Part shown: positions 7,067-15,434 of the stretch, in pieces
How positions within the stretch are numbered: position 1 is the stretch's first letter
Layout: the number at the start of each line of letters is the position of its first letter
Source: an uncultured Paenibacillaceae bacterium
Lineage (GTDB): Bacteria > Bacillota > Bacilli > Aneurinibacillales > Aneurinibacillaceae
DNA length: 28,496 nt
Assembly: GCA_937874515.1 (NCBI GenBank)
Contig: CALNBV010000234.1
Coordinates: 1 to 28,496, forward strand
Reading direction: 5' to 3'
Program-made: the position numbers and the translations under genes
The notes under the pieces: generated by a model
Databases searched by the model: none
What the model saw: the letters and a program-made list of their open reading frames with translations, nothing else
Told to the model about the DNA's origin: nothing

Positions 7067-8089
7067 TTAGGGGACAAACTGTGCAATTTTCTGCATGAAG
7101 GCAGGCACCACTTCTAAAGGCCAGAAGACCCCGCCTAACATAGAAGTGGAAACAATCACTACATTCCCAATGGCAGCCTGTTGTTCTGAAGTACGAACAA
7201 ACCCGGCGATGGCCAGGCCTAATCCCACAGTGCTTAAAAGAAAGGCAGAACTGAGAAGAATCAGTGCCAGCAAATCCCCCCAGACTACGCCAAATAACAG
7301 ATTCGTTAACCCCATTAACACCCCAAACTGAAACCATCCTATAAGAAAGAAAGAGAGAAGATAGCCTCCCACAATGCTAACCCGTGAAGAAGGAGTGCTC
7401 AAGATTCTCCCCCATACTCCATTTTTGCGGGCATCGAGAAACACACTGGTTACCATCATCAATTGAATCATGATAAACATAATAGAAAACCCGGCCGCAC
7501 TCTGGGACACTTGATTCAAACTTTTGGCTGTAGGGGTTGCAATGGTATCTCTTTGCACCAGTTCTTCCTGAGAGCGCACTTCTGCTGCAAGCTTTTTGTA
7601 GCCTTCCTCCCAGGTCAACTTCCCCTGGCTATAATGGCTCCAGTGCTGAGCCCCTTTCACCTGGATGGCTGCTGTGGCAATCCCATTGTTTAACAGTTCT
7701 TGAATGGCTGTTGCCACTGCCAGGTCTGGGCTATGGGTAAATTCAAGGCTCGCTTTTTTCCCCGCTACCAGCTGTGCTTGAAAATTTTTCGGGATGATGA
7801 TCGTCCCGGAGACTTTTTTGTTTTCCCTTAACTCATTAGCCTGGTCCAAATCTGTCACTTGCAGGGACAGCATCCTTTCTTTTTTCCACTGTTCAGCCAG
7901 GCTTTTGGATACAGTGGATTGGTCTAAGTCCACCAGGGCGATAGGCACCCCATGAGACCCTTCCCCGCCAAGCAATCCCCCAAAGAAAAAGGTAAACACC
8001 AGAGGGGTGACAAACATAATCAAATAGGACTGAGGCCTTTTTAATAACCGTTTCAACTCGAAAAAGCAGATCGCTAGCATTTGTCTCAT
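7067..8089 (-). CDS. ABC-2 permease, truncated by a nonsense codon (LnrN/YfiN-like)
   Basis: 340 aa as read; 386 aa if the stop at 7067-7069 is ignored. The protein has one N-terminal helix (about 21-40), a large extracytoplasmic region to about residue 195, then a bundle of helices from about 205. The family motif near the end, 'PLEVVPAFMQKIAQFVP', should continue Q-T-W-A-M; here the Gln codon is TAA. The last helix is thus lost, which probably inactivates it unless the stop is read through or is a sequencing error. It partners the 400-aa permease and the ATPase upstream. The trio of ATPase plus two ABC-2 permeases of about 390 aa is the layout of LnrLMN (YfiLMN), a linearmycin-resistance exporter of B. 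subtilis. Confidence 0.85.
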   Translation of the reverse strand: MRQMLAICFFELKRLLKRPQSYLIMFVTPLVFTFFFGGLLGGEGSHGVPIALVDLDQSTVSKSLAEQWKKERMLSLQVTDLDQANELRENKKVSGTIIIPKNFQAQLVAGKKASLEFTHSPDLAVATAIQELLNNGIATAAIQVKGAQHWSHYSQGKLTWEEGYKKLAAEVRSQEELVQRDTIATPTAKSLNQVSQSAAGFSIMFIMIQLMMVTSVFLDARKNGVWGRILSTPSSRVSIVGGYLLSFFLIGWFQFGVLMGLTNLLFGVVWGDLLALILLSSAFLLSTVGLGLAIAGFVRTSEQQAAIGNVVIVSTSMLGGVFWPLEVVPAFMQKIAQFVP

Positions 8090-8107
8090 TTTTTTCTCCC
8101 CCTTTCT

Positions 8108-9310
8108 CTACCTTGCTCTTAAGCGCCAGGTCCCCACAACTAAGGAAATGGCTCCAAAAGCAAATAGAATCAGGTTCGGCAAGAGCAATGCCTGCCATTC
8201 CACCCCCATCATAATGTCCAGGAGAGGATTAAGAGCCCAGTAATTGGGCGTCAGTTTAGAGATATAGAGCATAGCATCAGGGAAAATGGCCAGGGGAACC
8301 ATGGATCCTCCAATGATGGCCATAACCTGAATACCCATGACACCTATGGTATCCACGTCTTGTTCCCGGCGAGATAAGGATGCGAGCAAAATAGACATCC
8401 CCGAAACTGCAAAGGAATAAATGATTCCTAACACTGCTACCTGGAGAGGGTTATTCCCCCAATCCACCCCAAACATATAATGGGTGGCTACAACAAAAAT
8501 CAGGAACTGGGTAAGGGCAAAAGCCAGCACTCCAAAAAATTTGCCGAGAATAATAGAACCTTTGGATGTAGGTGTCGTCCATAACCGAGGCAGGGTATCC
8601 TGGCTTTGTTCATCCAAGATGGATTTTGCCCCTTGAATCAAATTGAAAAGCAAAAACATGGCTAACATGGCTGCAGCATAATATTGCATGGCCGTAGCCG
8701 CTTTTTTTCCTGCAGCGCCCCCTGTTACTTCAGTTCCAGGGTCATTAGCAATCCGTTCTATATCCTTCATTACCTCAGGAACAATGGTTTCCATGGACAT
8801 GGGTTGCGTTGCCCCTATATCACTTAAGACCATCTGCAGGGTACGGCCAACTACATCAACCCGGGAAGCAAAAGAGGTAACAATGGATTCCACAATCATC
8901 CCCCGGGTGGATTTGGTTTCGTCGATTACAACCCGAATCTTCCCCTTTTCCCCTTCCTCCGCTGTATGGCTATACCTGGCAGGGATGATTACCGCCACAT
9001 CCGCTGCCTTTTCTTTCACCCATTTTTCTGCTTCAACTGCAGAAGATGCTGTTTTCACATGGATTTTTTCCTTTAAGGATTCACTTTGCAATACATCATC
9101 CACTAGCATCTTCCCAATGGTTCCTGTATCCTCATTGCTTACAGCAACCGTGGTTTCTGGAAAACTCTGGGCCTCCCCATTCATAATCCCTTTTAAAGCA
9201 GACCCTAATATGGCCGTAAGAATCACAGGCATGAGCAACATGAGGAGCAGGGTTTTCTTATCTGCTAGATAATGGCGGATATCCTTCCAGGCAATGAGCC
9301 ACATTTTCAT
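8108..9310 (-). CDS. ABC-2 family exporter permease (LnrM/YfiM-like)
   Basis: 400 aa. A first helix at about 22-42 is followed by an extracytoplasmic domain to about residue 215, then five helices, among them 'AAMLAMFLLFNLIQGA', 'GKFFGVLAFALTQFLIFVV' and the terminal 'LILFAFGAISLVVGTW'. The coupling segment 'EQSQDTLPRLWTTPTSKGSIILGK' is typical of ABC-2 permeases with CcmA-type ATPases. It lies 12 nt after the ATPase and 18 nt before the second permease. Unlike that gene it is intact. The cargo is probably a lipid-like antibiotic or other hydrophobic compound; this is by analogy with LnrLMN only. Confidence 0.88.
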   Translation of the reverse strand: MKMWLIAWKDIRHYLADKKTLLLMLLMPVILTAILGSALKGIMNGEAQSFPETTVAVSNEDTGTIGKMLVDDVLQSESLKEKIHVKTASSAVEAEKWVKEKAADVAVIIPARYSHTAEEGEKGKIRVVIDETKSTRGMIVESIVTSFASRVDVVGRTLQMVLSDIGATQPMSMETIVPEVMKDIERIANDPGTEVTGGAAGKKAATAMQYYAAAMLAMFLLFNLIQGAKSILDEQSQDTLPRLWTTPTSKGSIILGKFFGVLAFALTQFLIFVVATHYMFGVDWGNNPLQVAVLGIIYSFAVSGMSILLASLSRREQDVDTIGVMGIQVMAIIGGSMVPLAIFPDAMLYISKLTPNYWALNPLLDIMMGVEWQALLLPNLILFAFGAISLVVGTWRLRAR

Positions 9311-9322
9311 CTCCCATTCCTC

Positions 9323-10252
9323 CTAATCCCGCAGTTTCCGGCCTGTAATGGTTAAAAACAGGGTTTCTAAATTAGGTTCTTTGACTTCTAGGGAAGTGAC
9401 GGCTACCCCTTGCCCTTTTGCAGCTAATACCACATCCCCTAATCGTTCTTTCGGGTTTTCTGCGAAAATCGTTAATCCCTCTTCTTCCCGGGTCACCTGA
9501 GTCACCCCGGGAATTTTCTTAATATCTTCTACTAGGGTCTCAGAGACCCTGTCTACCTTTAATTCCATAGATGAGACTCCGATAAGGCGAGAAACCAATT
9601 CCTCTTTCGTTCCAAGGGCGATAATCTCCCCTTCATCCATAATGGCGATACGAGAGCACAGGTACTCCACTTCCTCCATGTAATGGCTGGTATAGATCAC
9701 CGTCACCCCTTTGGCATTGAAGGATTTCACCATTTCCAATATGTGATTTCTGGATTGGGGATCGATGCCTACGGTAGGTTCATCCATAATCAGTAATTCA
9801 GGCTCATGCATAATGGCAGCCCCGATATTAATGCGCCGCTTCATCCCGCCAGAAAAGCCGGCCAGTTTCTCCTTTTTCCGATCAGCTAAACCCACCACTT
9901 CTAACACGTCTTCGGCTTTTTTCAAGGCATTTTTTCGGCTTAATCCATACATTTGCCCCCAGAAAAGCAAGTTATCCAGGGCAGACATATCACCATATAA
10001 GGCAATATCCTGGGGAACCACACCGATTTTTTCTTTTACTTTTACTGGTTGTTTTTGCACTGAGAGCCCATCTACCAGGACATCCCCCTGGTCCGGTTGC
10101 AACAAACCGCAGATCATAGAGATCACCGTTGATTTCCCCGCACCATTTGGGCCTAACAAACCAAATAACTCCCCTCGCTTTACGTGAAAAGAAACCCCTT
10201 TTACGGCCATCCGATTGCCGAAACTTTTACTTAAATCGGTAATTTGTAACAT
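9323..10252 (-). CDS. ABC exporter ATPase (LnrL/YfiL-like), first gene of operon
   Basis: About 309 aa. Walker A is GPNGAGKST, the Q-loop region reads 'VVPQDIALYGDMS', the signature is FSGGMKRR, Walker B is LLIMDEP, and the switch His is in 'VIYTSHYMEE'. A C-terminal extension of about 90 residues (from 'MELKVDRVSETLVED') is the regulatory tail found in drug-export ATPases such as DrrA and YfiL. The length agrees with YfiL/LnrL (about 311 aa). Two ATGs compete: the one at 10258 lies only 3 nt from the SD GGAGG, the one at 10252 lies 9 nt away and is preferred. Sigma-A promoter at 10291-10320. Confidence 0.92.
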   Translation of the reverse strand: MLQITDLSKSFGNRMAVKGVSFHVKRGELFGLLGPNGAGKSTVISMICGLLQPDQGDVLVDGLSVQKQPVKVKEKIGVVPQDIALYGDMSALDNLLFWGQMYGLSRKNALKKAEDVLEVVGLADRKKEKLAGFSGGMKRRINIGAAIMHEPELLIMDEPTVGIDPQSRNHILEMVKSFNAKGVTVIYTSHYMEEVEYLCSRIAIMDEGEIIALGTKEELVSRLIGVSSMELKVDRVSETLVEDIKKIPGVTQVTREEEGLTIFAENPKERLGDVVLAAKGQGVAVTSLEVKEPNLETLFLTITGRKLRD

Positions 10253-10290
10253 GGTCATCCCCCTCCCACTCCATCTCTTTTCTTTCTTAT

Positions 10291-10320
10291 ATTATATCCC
10301 TTATTGCCTGTTTTTCCCAA
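10291..10320 (-). promoter_or_regulatory. Sigma-A promoter of the ABC/thioredoxin/GlcD operon
   Basis: On the minus strand: TTGGGA (10315-10320), an 18-bp spacer and a perfect TATAAT (10291-10296), about 38 nt upstream of the ATPase start. No operator-like palindrome was seen next to it. Confidence 0.6.
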
Positions 10321-10513
10321 TACCTAAGCTGACCCTAAAAAACATTGAAACTTTTTGGGGTTATCTATGGTAAAATTAACAAATACTAAAACTAAAAGGC
10401 AACTAAAAAGAAAAAAATGGGTATGGCTTTTAAAAGGGTTTTATAATAAAATCTCTATGGATACCTTGCCAGACATAAAAACGTATGACTATAACTCAAG
10501 AGTGAGGATATAA

Positions 10514-11125
10514 ATGGATCACAATCTAGATTCTTTTATTGGACAATATGGATATGTGGGTATCATACTGGCTCTTGCTGGGGGAATTGTTGGACTTCCC
10601 ATTCCCGATGAACTTTTGTTAACCTTTATCGGATACAGTGTAAGCCAGGGTCGTCTGACCTATGTAATGGCTCTGGGAAGTGCATTTATTGGCTCCATTA
10701 CTGGCATTACCATTAGTTATTTCATTGGCTTAAAACTAGGGCTCCCCTTTTTAAAGAAATTCGGACCCATCATGTATATTACAGAAGAACGAATTGAGTT
10801 TACGCGACGATTGTTTCAACGCTGGGGTGTACTTGTGTTATTCTTCGGCTATTTCATCCCGGGGATTAGGCAGATTTCTGCAATCATTGCTGCCATCTCG
10901 CATATCTCTTTTCGAAAATTCGCTCTATATGCCTATTCTGGTGGGTTAGTTTGGAGTATTACCTTTCTTGCTCTTGGACAATTCCTAGGAAAGAGTTGGC
11001 TTCAGGCAGAACAATACATTGATGAGATCATGTTATATGCCATCGGCCTGTTTGTCCTGGTGGGCTTCATTGTCTTTACCACCCGTCTCATTTTTTTTCG
11101 CAGCGAGAAAGCGAAGGCAAGATAA
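10514..11125 (+). CDS. DedA-family membrane protein
   Basis: 203 aa with the DedA/SNARE-associated layout. It opens with 'FIGQYGYVGIILALAGGIVGLPIPDELLL', a re-entrant helix with conserved acidic residue. The central motif reads 'LFFGYFIPGIRQISAIIAA', matching the DedA pattern F-x-R/Y-F-x-P-G-x-R, then 'ISFRKFALYAYSGGLVW' and a last helix near 170-190. DedA proteins are proton-dependent membrane proteins; several flip undecaprenyl phosphate or phospholipids. SD GAGGAT precedes ATG 10514. Its last 93 bases overlap the convergent glycerate kinase gene, and its terminator lies inside that gene. Confidence 0.93.
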   Translation: MDHNLDSFIGQYGYVGIILALAGGIVGLPIPDELLLTFIGYSVSQGRLTYVMALGSAFIGSITGITISYFIGLKLGLPFLKKFGPIMYITEERIEFTRRLFQRWGVLVLFFGYFIPGIRQISAIIAAISHISFRKFALYAYSGGLVWSITFLALGQFLGKSWLQAEQYIDEIMLYAIGLFVLVGFIVFTTRLIFFRSEKAKAR

Positions 11126-12235
11126 GTGAAGAATATTCTCAATAGCTGATACCCCATAGGTATCGGCTTTTTTTATGGCTTCTTTCTCTGTCATAGGTTT
11201 TTGGCAGAGAGAAAAGAAAGCCGTGAACCCTTCCTTATATAAAGAGGAAATCCCATCCCCCAGGGCACCGGCAACCCCAATCACAGGTTTTCCCGCTTTT
11301 TTACTACGACGGGCTACTTCTAAAGGGGCTTTGCCATAGGCGGTTTGCTGGTCAATGCGGCCTTCCCCTGTAATCACCAGATCCACATCCTTTACTATTT
11401 CATCAAACCCTAATAAATCCAAAAGAATCTGACTGCCAGGTTCTATAGTAGCCCCACAAAAAGCCACTAACCCAGCACCTGTTCCACCGGCTGCTCCCCC
11501 TCCGGGAAGATGGGAAATGTCCAGTTTCAAGTCACTTTGAATAATGGAGGATAGATGTTGTAAATTTCGGTCAAGGACCTCCACCATGTCAGGAGTAGCC
11601 CCTTTCTGGGGGCCATACACCCGGGCTGCACCTAAGGGGCCATAAAGGGGATTGTTTACATCACAGGCGGCCCGAATGGTTACCTCCCGCAAACGTGGAT
11701 GCATTTCACTAGCATCAAGGAAGGTCAATTGGGCCAGAGCACCGCCCCCTTTTTCCATTTCTCTGCCCTGGGAATCCAGGGCCTTTACACCAAGAGCCTG
11801 GGCAATGCCTAGCCCCCCATCATTTGTGGCACTCCCCCCAATTGTGACAATAATCTCCTTTACCCTTGAATCATCCAATGCATGTGCAATGAGTTGCCCT
11901 GTACCATAAGTGGTCGTCAGAAGGGGATTCCGTTCTTCTTTTCCTAATAGGGAATAGCCCGAAGCCCGGGATAATTCCACCACGGCAGTTTGGCCAAACA
12001 ACCCATATAGAGCATCTATGGGATGCCCCAAAGGATCCATAACCCTGCAAAGCCTCCTCTCTCCTTCCAGGGCATAAAAAAGAGTATCCAGGGTTCCTTC
12101 TCCCCCATCAGCAATGGGAAGGCCAATCACTTCCATGTCTGGATGTACACGGCTAGCAGCTTCCTTCACCACATCAATCATCTGAAAAGTAGTCAGACTT
12201 CCTTTAAAAGAATCACTGGCAACGAGGATTTTCAG
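11033..12235 (-). CDS. Glycerate kinase with an apparent CTG start
   Basis: 400 aa from a CTG at 12233-12235. The family N-terminus is MKIVIASDSFKGS. Here the frame reads KILVASDSFKGSLTTFQ directly after this CTG, and between the CTG and the in-frame TGA upstream no ATG, GTG or TTG occurs. SD GGAGGG lies 8 nt before it. The first internal ATG (12181) would drop the nucleotide-binding start. Other family marks are 'PIADGGEGTLDTL', 'GGSATNDGGLGIAQALG', 'GGGAAGGTGAGL' and 'VITGEGRIDQQTAYGK'. It phosphorylates glycerate using ATP and fits with the GlcD-type oxidase 5 kb away in glycolate/glycerate use. The C-terminus carries about 35 polar residues beyond the usual end and overlaps the DedA gene. 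Confidence 0.9.
   Translation of the reverse strand: MKILVASDSFKGSLTTFQMIDVVKEAASRVHPDMEVIGLPIADGGEGTLDTLFYALEGERRLCRVMDPLGHPIDALYGLFGQTAVVELSRASGYSLLGKEERNPLLTTTYGTGQLIAHALDDSRVKEIIVTIGGSATNDGGLGIAQALGVKALDSQGREMEKGGGALAQLTFLDASEMHPRLREVTIRAACDVNNPLYGPLGAARVYGPQKGATPDMVEVLDRNLQHLSSIIQSDLKLDISHLPGGGAAGGTGAGLVAFCGATIEPGSQILLDLLGFDEIVKDVDLVITGEGRIDQQTAYGKAPLEVARRSKKAGKPVIGVAGALGDGISSLYKEGFTAFFSLCQKPMTEKEAIKKADTYGVSAIENILHLSCLRFLAAKKNETGGKDNEAHQDKQADGI
11145..11174 (+). terminator. Intrinsic terminator of the DedA gene
   Basis: Stem GCTGATACC (11145-11153) with GGTATCGGC (11159-11167), one G-U pair, loop of 5 nt, followed by seven T (11168-11174). It lies wholly within the antisense of the glycerate kinase coding region. 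Confidence 0.75.
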
Positions 12236-12339
12236 AGGGTATTCCCTCCCCTTCCTTTTATTTAACGATCATTTACCTTATAATAAACACTATGTGTATA
12301 TAGTAATCTGAATATTTAGATTCCATTGGAGGTATGAAC

Positions 12340-13569
12340 ATGGCGAAATCATCCTGGACTCTTTTATTGGTTGCCTTTTTCACTGGTGTCATTGCTGCAT
12401 TAGTACAATTCGCGATTCCCCCTGTCCTTCCTTTAATACGGGAACAATACCAGGTTTCCTATACAGATTCTGCCCTGCTCATGTCCTTGTTTGCCCTGGC
12501 TACAGTGGCATCCGCGATCCCAGGAGGGTTTATCATGCCTAAATTTGGGGTTCGGGCCATTGGGCTATGGGGATTAGGGATTTTGCTGGCAGGCTTAGTG
12601 GGTTTTGCTCTTTCCACTAGTTTCCCCTTCTTAGTCATCATGCGTATCGTCCAGGGATTTGGGTTTGGCCTTATTGCTGTCGCTGCCCCCTCCGCGATCG
12701 GTCAGTATATTCCCCAAGAAAAAATGAGTATTGCCATGGGAATTTGGTCTGCCTGGATTCCCTTTAGCAGTATGACCATGTTTTTCTTCGCACCAAAAAT
12801 CATTCAGTTCTCCATGAATACATACTGGATTTTGCTCATCTCCCTGACATTGATTGTCATCCTCTTTTTTGCACGGACCATTCCCAGACCCATGGCAAAA
12901 GAAACAGGCTCTTTTATCCCCGCAAAACAGGATTTACTAGCTGAACTCAAAAACGCCAACCTGTGGTGGGCTGGCGGGGGATTTGCAACCTATTCTCTTG
13001 CTTTTCTTACCTTTAACACCTGGATTACCACGGTTTTAGTAGAATCTGCGTCCATACCCCTGGCCTCTGCCACCATTGTTCCTGCTTTGCTGGCCATTTT
13101 CGCCATTTGGAGTAATGTATTCGCAGGCGCTATTTATAAAAAATCGGGCTATCCCTTGCTTCTTTTTGTGATGCCGCCCCTTGCCATTGCCTGTCTTTGG
13201 CCCATGTTCACCCTGGGGCAAACCACATTACTCTATAGCAGTGCCATCATCATTGGCTGCCTTGGCGGTTTTGTCCCGGCCATTCTCTTTACTGCCGTCC
13301 CCCTTCTTGCCAAAAGAAAGGAAACCGTTGGGATTGGCCTTTCCATGGTCATCTTCATGCAAAATGTGGGGGGATTAATCGGCCCCCAATTCTTCGGTTC
13401 TCTCAGGCAAAACACGGGAGGCTTCGCATCAGGATTCTGGATGTTATTGCTCTTTGGCTTATTTACGGTTTATGCCTGCTATAAGATCTGGCGTACTGGA
13501 ATTTTTGCCACGGGGATAAAGGCAAAAGAGCCGGTGCTGAAAGACACTGTATTATCTAGGGAAGCATAA
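12340..13569 (+). CDS. MFS transporter, 12-TM
   Basis: About 409 aa with two six-helix halves. The loop between helices 2 and 3 reads 'GGFIMPKFGVRAIGLWGLG', the MFS signature of the G-x-x-x-D-R-x-G-R-R type in degenerate form, and helix 4 has 'RIVQGFGFGLIAVAAPSAIGQY'. The family resembles CynX/NimT-like or organic-anion MFS carriers; the substrate is unknown. ATG 12334 touches its SD (GGAGGT), so ATG 12340, 7 nt from GGAGG, is preferred. The gene is divergent from glycerate kinase and its last 14 bases overlap the convergent DUF4236 gene. A glycerate or related acid substrate is possible from position only. Confidence 0.88.
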   Translation: MAKSSWTLLLVAFFTGVIAALVQFAIPPVLPLIREQYQVSYTDSALLMSLFALATVASAIPGGFIMPKFGVRAIGLWGLGILLAGLVGFALSTSFPFLVIMRIVQGFGFGLIAVAAPSAIGQYIPQEKMSIAMGIWSAWIPFSSMTMFFFAPKIIQFSMNTYWILLISLTLIVILFFARTIPRPMAKETGSFIPAKQDLLAELKNANLWWAGGGFATYSLAFLTFNTWITTVLVESASIPLASATIVPALLAIFAIWSNVFAGAIYKKSGYPLLLFVMPPLAIACLWPMFTLGQTTLLYSSAIIIGCLGGFVPAILFTAVPLLAKRKETVGIGLSMVIFMQNVGGLIGPQFFGSLRQNTGGFASGFWMLLLFGLFTVYACYKIWRTGIFATGIKAKEPVLKDTVLSREA

Positions 13570-14653
13570 CTTTTTCAACTCTCCTAAACCCCTTTGTCTT
13601 CAGAAATTCCATGTTGTGGGGGAAATTGGTCAGGGCATCAGAACAATCAATGGCATCTAAATTCAGTCCATCTAAAGTGGGTTTGTCAATGGCAACAGAA
13701 AGAATTAACACCCGTTCTATATGTCCTGTTACTGTATTAAGGCTCTCATCATATGCATGGATGAACATTTTTTGCACTGGCAAAAGAGCAAATACGTCCT
13801 GGGCAATCCGGATAGTACAACTAGAGACATAATCCTGCAAAAGATCATAGTAAATGGTTTTGCCCATTTTCCTTTGGGATAGTTTCCCGGTTTTCGTGAG
13901 ACTCAACACCTCTTGGGGAATGACGTCCTCGCCATGGATTTCAAACTCCACTTCTATTGTCTCGGGATCTTCAACAAAAAACTCAAAACCGCTGCCAAAC
14001 TCACTTAAGTCATCCAAAGGAGCCATTTCTTCGATGACTTGCAGATAGGCATCTGGATCTCCTTCGGTGATTTTTTTCGCCGTTTGCACCATTCGGCTCC
14101 ACTCTTGAAAATCCTCCTGGTCTTCTTTTTTTCCTTTCTCAAGTTCAGCAGATAATTGCGCCCTCTTTTTCTCATCTCGTTTGAACCACTTCTGGAGAAA
14201 ATTTGGTTTGTACTCATAAAGGGCCTTTTCAGCTGCCAATTCCTTAGGCCCCTTGTTGCCCAGTTGAAAGGGAGGTGGGGTTTTCCTTACATTGTCCCAT
14301 TCAACAAGATCATCACACTCTTTGTGAATGGATTTAAGCATATGGATTCGATTCTCATATAACTCCACTTGAAATGCCGCCTGTTCATAGGCATTCATTG
14401 TTTCTGTGTTTATTTGTTTTTGTGCTAATTGCTGATGATGCTGGTAGGCGGGGGACTTGTACTGGCGATTGGACAAGGATTCCATATAATATAATCCCGT
14501 TCCTGGAATCCCTGCAGATACATAGTGTCCGTTACGAGAGTTAATGGTATAGCGAAGGCCTTTCCCACCAAAACTGATTCCAGCACTTTTCAGACCAAGA
14601 TTCATACGAATCCCTGGTGCAATCTTGATGCTTTTGTGAAAGCGGATAGCCAT
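13556..14653 (-). CDS. DUF4236-domain protein
   Basis: 365 aa. The first 60 residues ('FHKSIKIAPGIRMNLGLKS', 'GISFGGKGLRYTINSRNG', 'SAGIPGTGLYY') match the DUF4236 module, a short beta-rich domain found at the N-terminus of many bacterial proteins of unknown role. A helical charged stretch (about 70-195, rich in Lys, Glu and Gln) and a mixed domain of about 150 residues follow, which I do not recognise. No signal peptide or membrane helix is seen. SD AAGGTGAGG lies upstream of the ATG. It overlaps the end of the MFS gene by 14 bp. Confidence 0.8.
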   Translation of the reverse strand: MAIRFHKSIKIAPGIRMNLGLKSAGISFGGKGLRYTINSRNGHYVSAGIPGTGLYYMESLSNRQYKSPAYQHHQQLAQKQINTETMNAYEQAAFQVELYENRIHMLKSIHKECDDLVEWDNVRKTPPPFQLGNKGPKELAAEKALYEYKPNFLQKWFKRDEKKRAQLSAELEKGKKEDQEDFQEWSRMVQTAKKITEGDPDAYLQVIEEMAPLDDLSEFGSGFEFFVEDPETIEVEFEIHGEDVIPQEVLSLTKTGKLSQRKMGKTIYYDLLQDYVSSCTIRIAQDVFALLPVQKMFIHAYDESLNTVTGHIERVLILSVAIDKPTLDGLNLDAIDCSDALTNFPHNMEFLKTKGFRRVEKVMLP

Positions 14654-14777
14654 GTGGATCCCTCACCTTTCGAGAGTTTGCTTGATTCAGGGTTTAGTAT
14701 TCCTCATTGTTCCTTTGTTTTTCCACAACTCGAGAAGGTTTATAATAGGGGTGTCGGAACGAATTGGAGGATGACTT

Positions 14778-15398
14778 ATGATTGGGACGATTTTCACAGC
14801 GATCATTGCATTTATTGCTACAGGAATCGATGAGATGTTTGTATTGACTCTTTTATTTGCACAGGCGAGGAAAAAGAATGCCATACTAGCTGTATATATC
14901 GGCCAACAAATCGGGATGATTGTTCTTCTTGGGATTAGCGCTTTAGCCGTATTTGGCATAACCCTTATTGCTGAGAAGTGGATCGGTCTTCTCGGATTGC
15001 TTCCCATTATTCAAGGGATTAGGCTTTGGGTCTTGGGAGATGGAGATGAAGATGATGAGGAAGAGGATAAAGAGGTACTTAAAAAAAGCAGCCGGTTCAA
15101 TAGTTTGATGGTAAGTGTTGCATTGATTGCCATCGCAGGAGGTGGGGAAGAACTGGCCATATATATCCCCTATTTTGCGGCTTTAAGCACTACGGAGTTA
15201 ATCATCACATTGATTACATTTAACCTATTAGTCCCCATTTGGTGCACCATTTGCAGAAAAATTGCCTCACTGAAACACATTCAAGAACCAATAGAAAAAT
15301 ACGAAAGGATTCTTGTTCCCATTGTATTCATAGGATTAGGTTTATTTGTCTTCATAGAAAGCAATACCATAAGTGCAATTATGGGTTTGTTTAAGTGA
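14778..15398 (+). CDS. CadD-family cadmium resistance transporter
   Basis: 206 aa, matching CadD length. Helices lie at about 2-20 ('TAIIAFIATGIDEMFVLTLLF'), 37-60, 66-85, 112-130 ('VALIAIAGGGEELAIYIPYF'), 142-158 and 180-200. The acidic residues within helices 1 and 4 (IDEM and GGEELA) and the acidic loop DGDEDDEEEDKE after helix 3 are typical of the Cad family, which exports Cd2+ or other cations. SD GGAGGA sits about 7 nt before the ATG, and a TATAAT lies about 40 nt upstream of the ATG. No ArsR/CadC-type repressor is adjacent. Confidence 0.88.
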   Translation: MIGTIFTAIIAFIATGIDEMFVLTLLFAQARKKNAILAVYIGQQIGMIVLLGISALAVFGITLIAEKWIGLLGLLPIIQGIRLWVLGDGDEDDEEEDKEVLKKSSRFNSLMVSVALIAIAGGGEELAIYIPYFAALSTTELIITLITFNLLVPIWCTICRKIASLKHIQEPIEKYERILVPIVFIGLGLFVFIESNTISAIMGLFK

Positions 15399-15406
15399 AT
15401 AACCCC

Positions 15407-15433
15407 TTCTTAAAGCCTTTAATGGTTCTCTTG
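15407..15433. repeat. 27-nt direct repeat, left copy
   Basis: Identical to 16312-16338 at 26 of 27 positions. It ends one base before the stop codon of the PIN toxin gene. The sequence is coding in the right copy (residues ..REPLKALR.. at the end of the aminotransferase) but sits between genes here. Confidence 0.8.
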
Positions 15434-15434
15434 A

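Noticed and set aside
6933..7337. 134-codon frame over the permease break, considered as a frameshifted remainder
   Set aside because: The true continuation of the permease is in the original frame after a single stop codon; this frame is unrelated to it.
7893..8198. 101-codon frame bridging the two permease genes
   Set aside because: Overlaps two clear permease genes in a different frame; no own start signals.
8688..9272. 194-codon open frame antisense to the first ABC permease
   Set aside because: Mirror frame of a strongly supported gene; Ser/Thr-rich translation without domains and no ribosome site.
10367..10447. Possible promoters for dedA (extended -10 TGGTAAAAT, and a TATAAT at 10442-10447)
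   Set aside because: The spacing to TTGAAA is 20 bp in the first case and no fitting -35 exists in the second; neither is strong enough to list.
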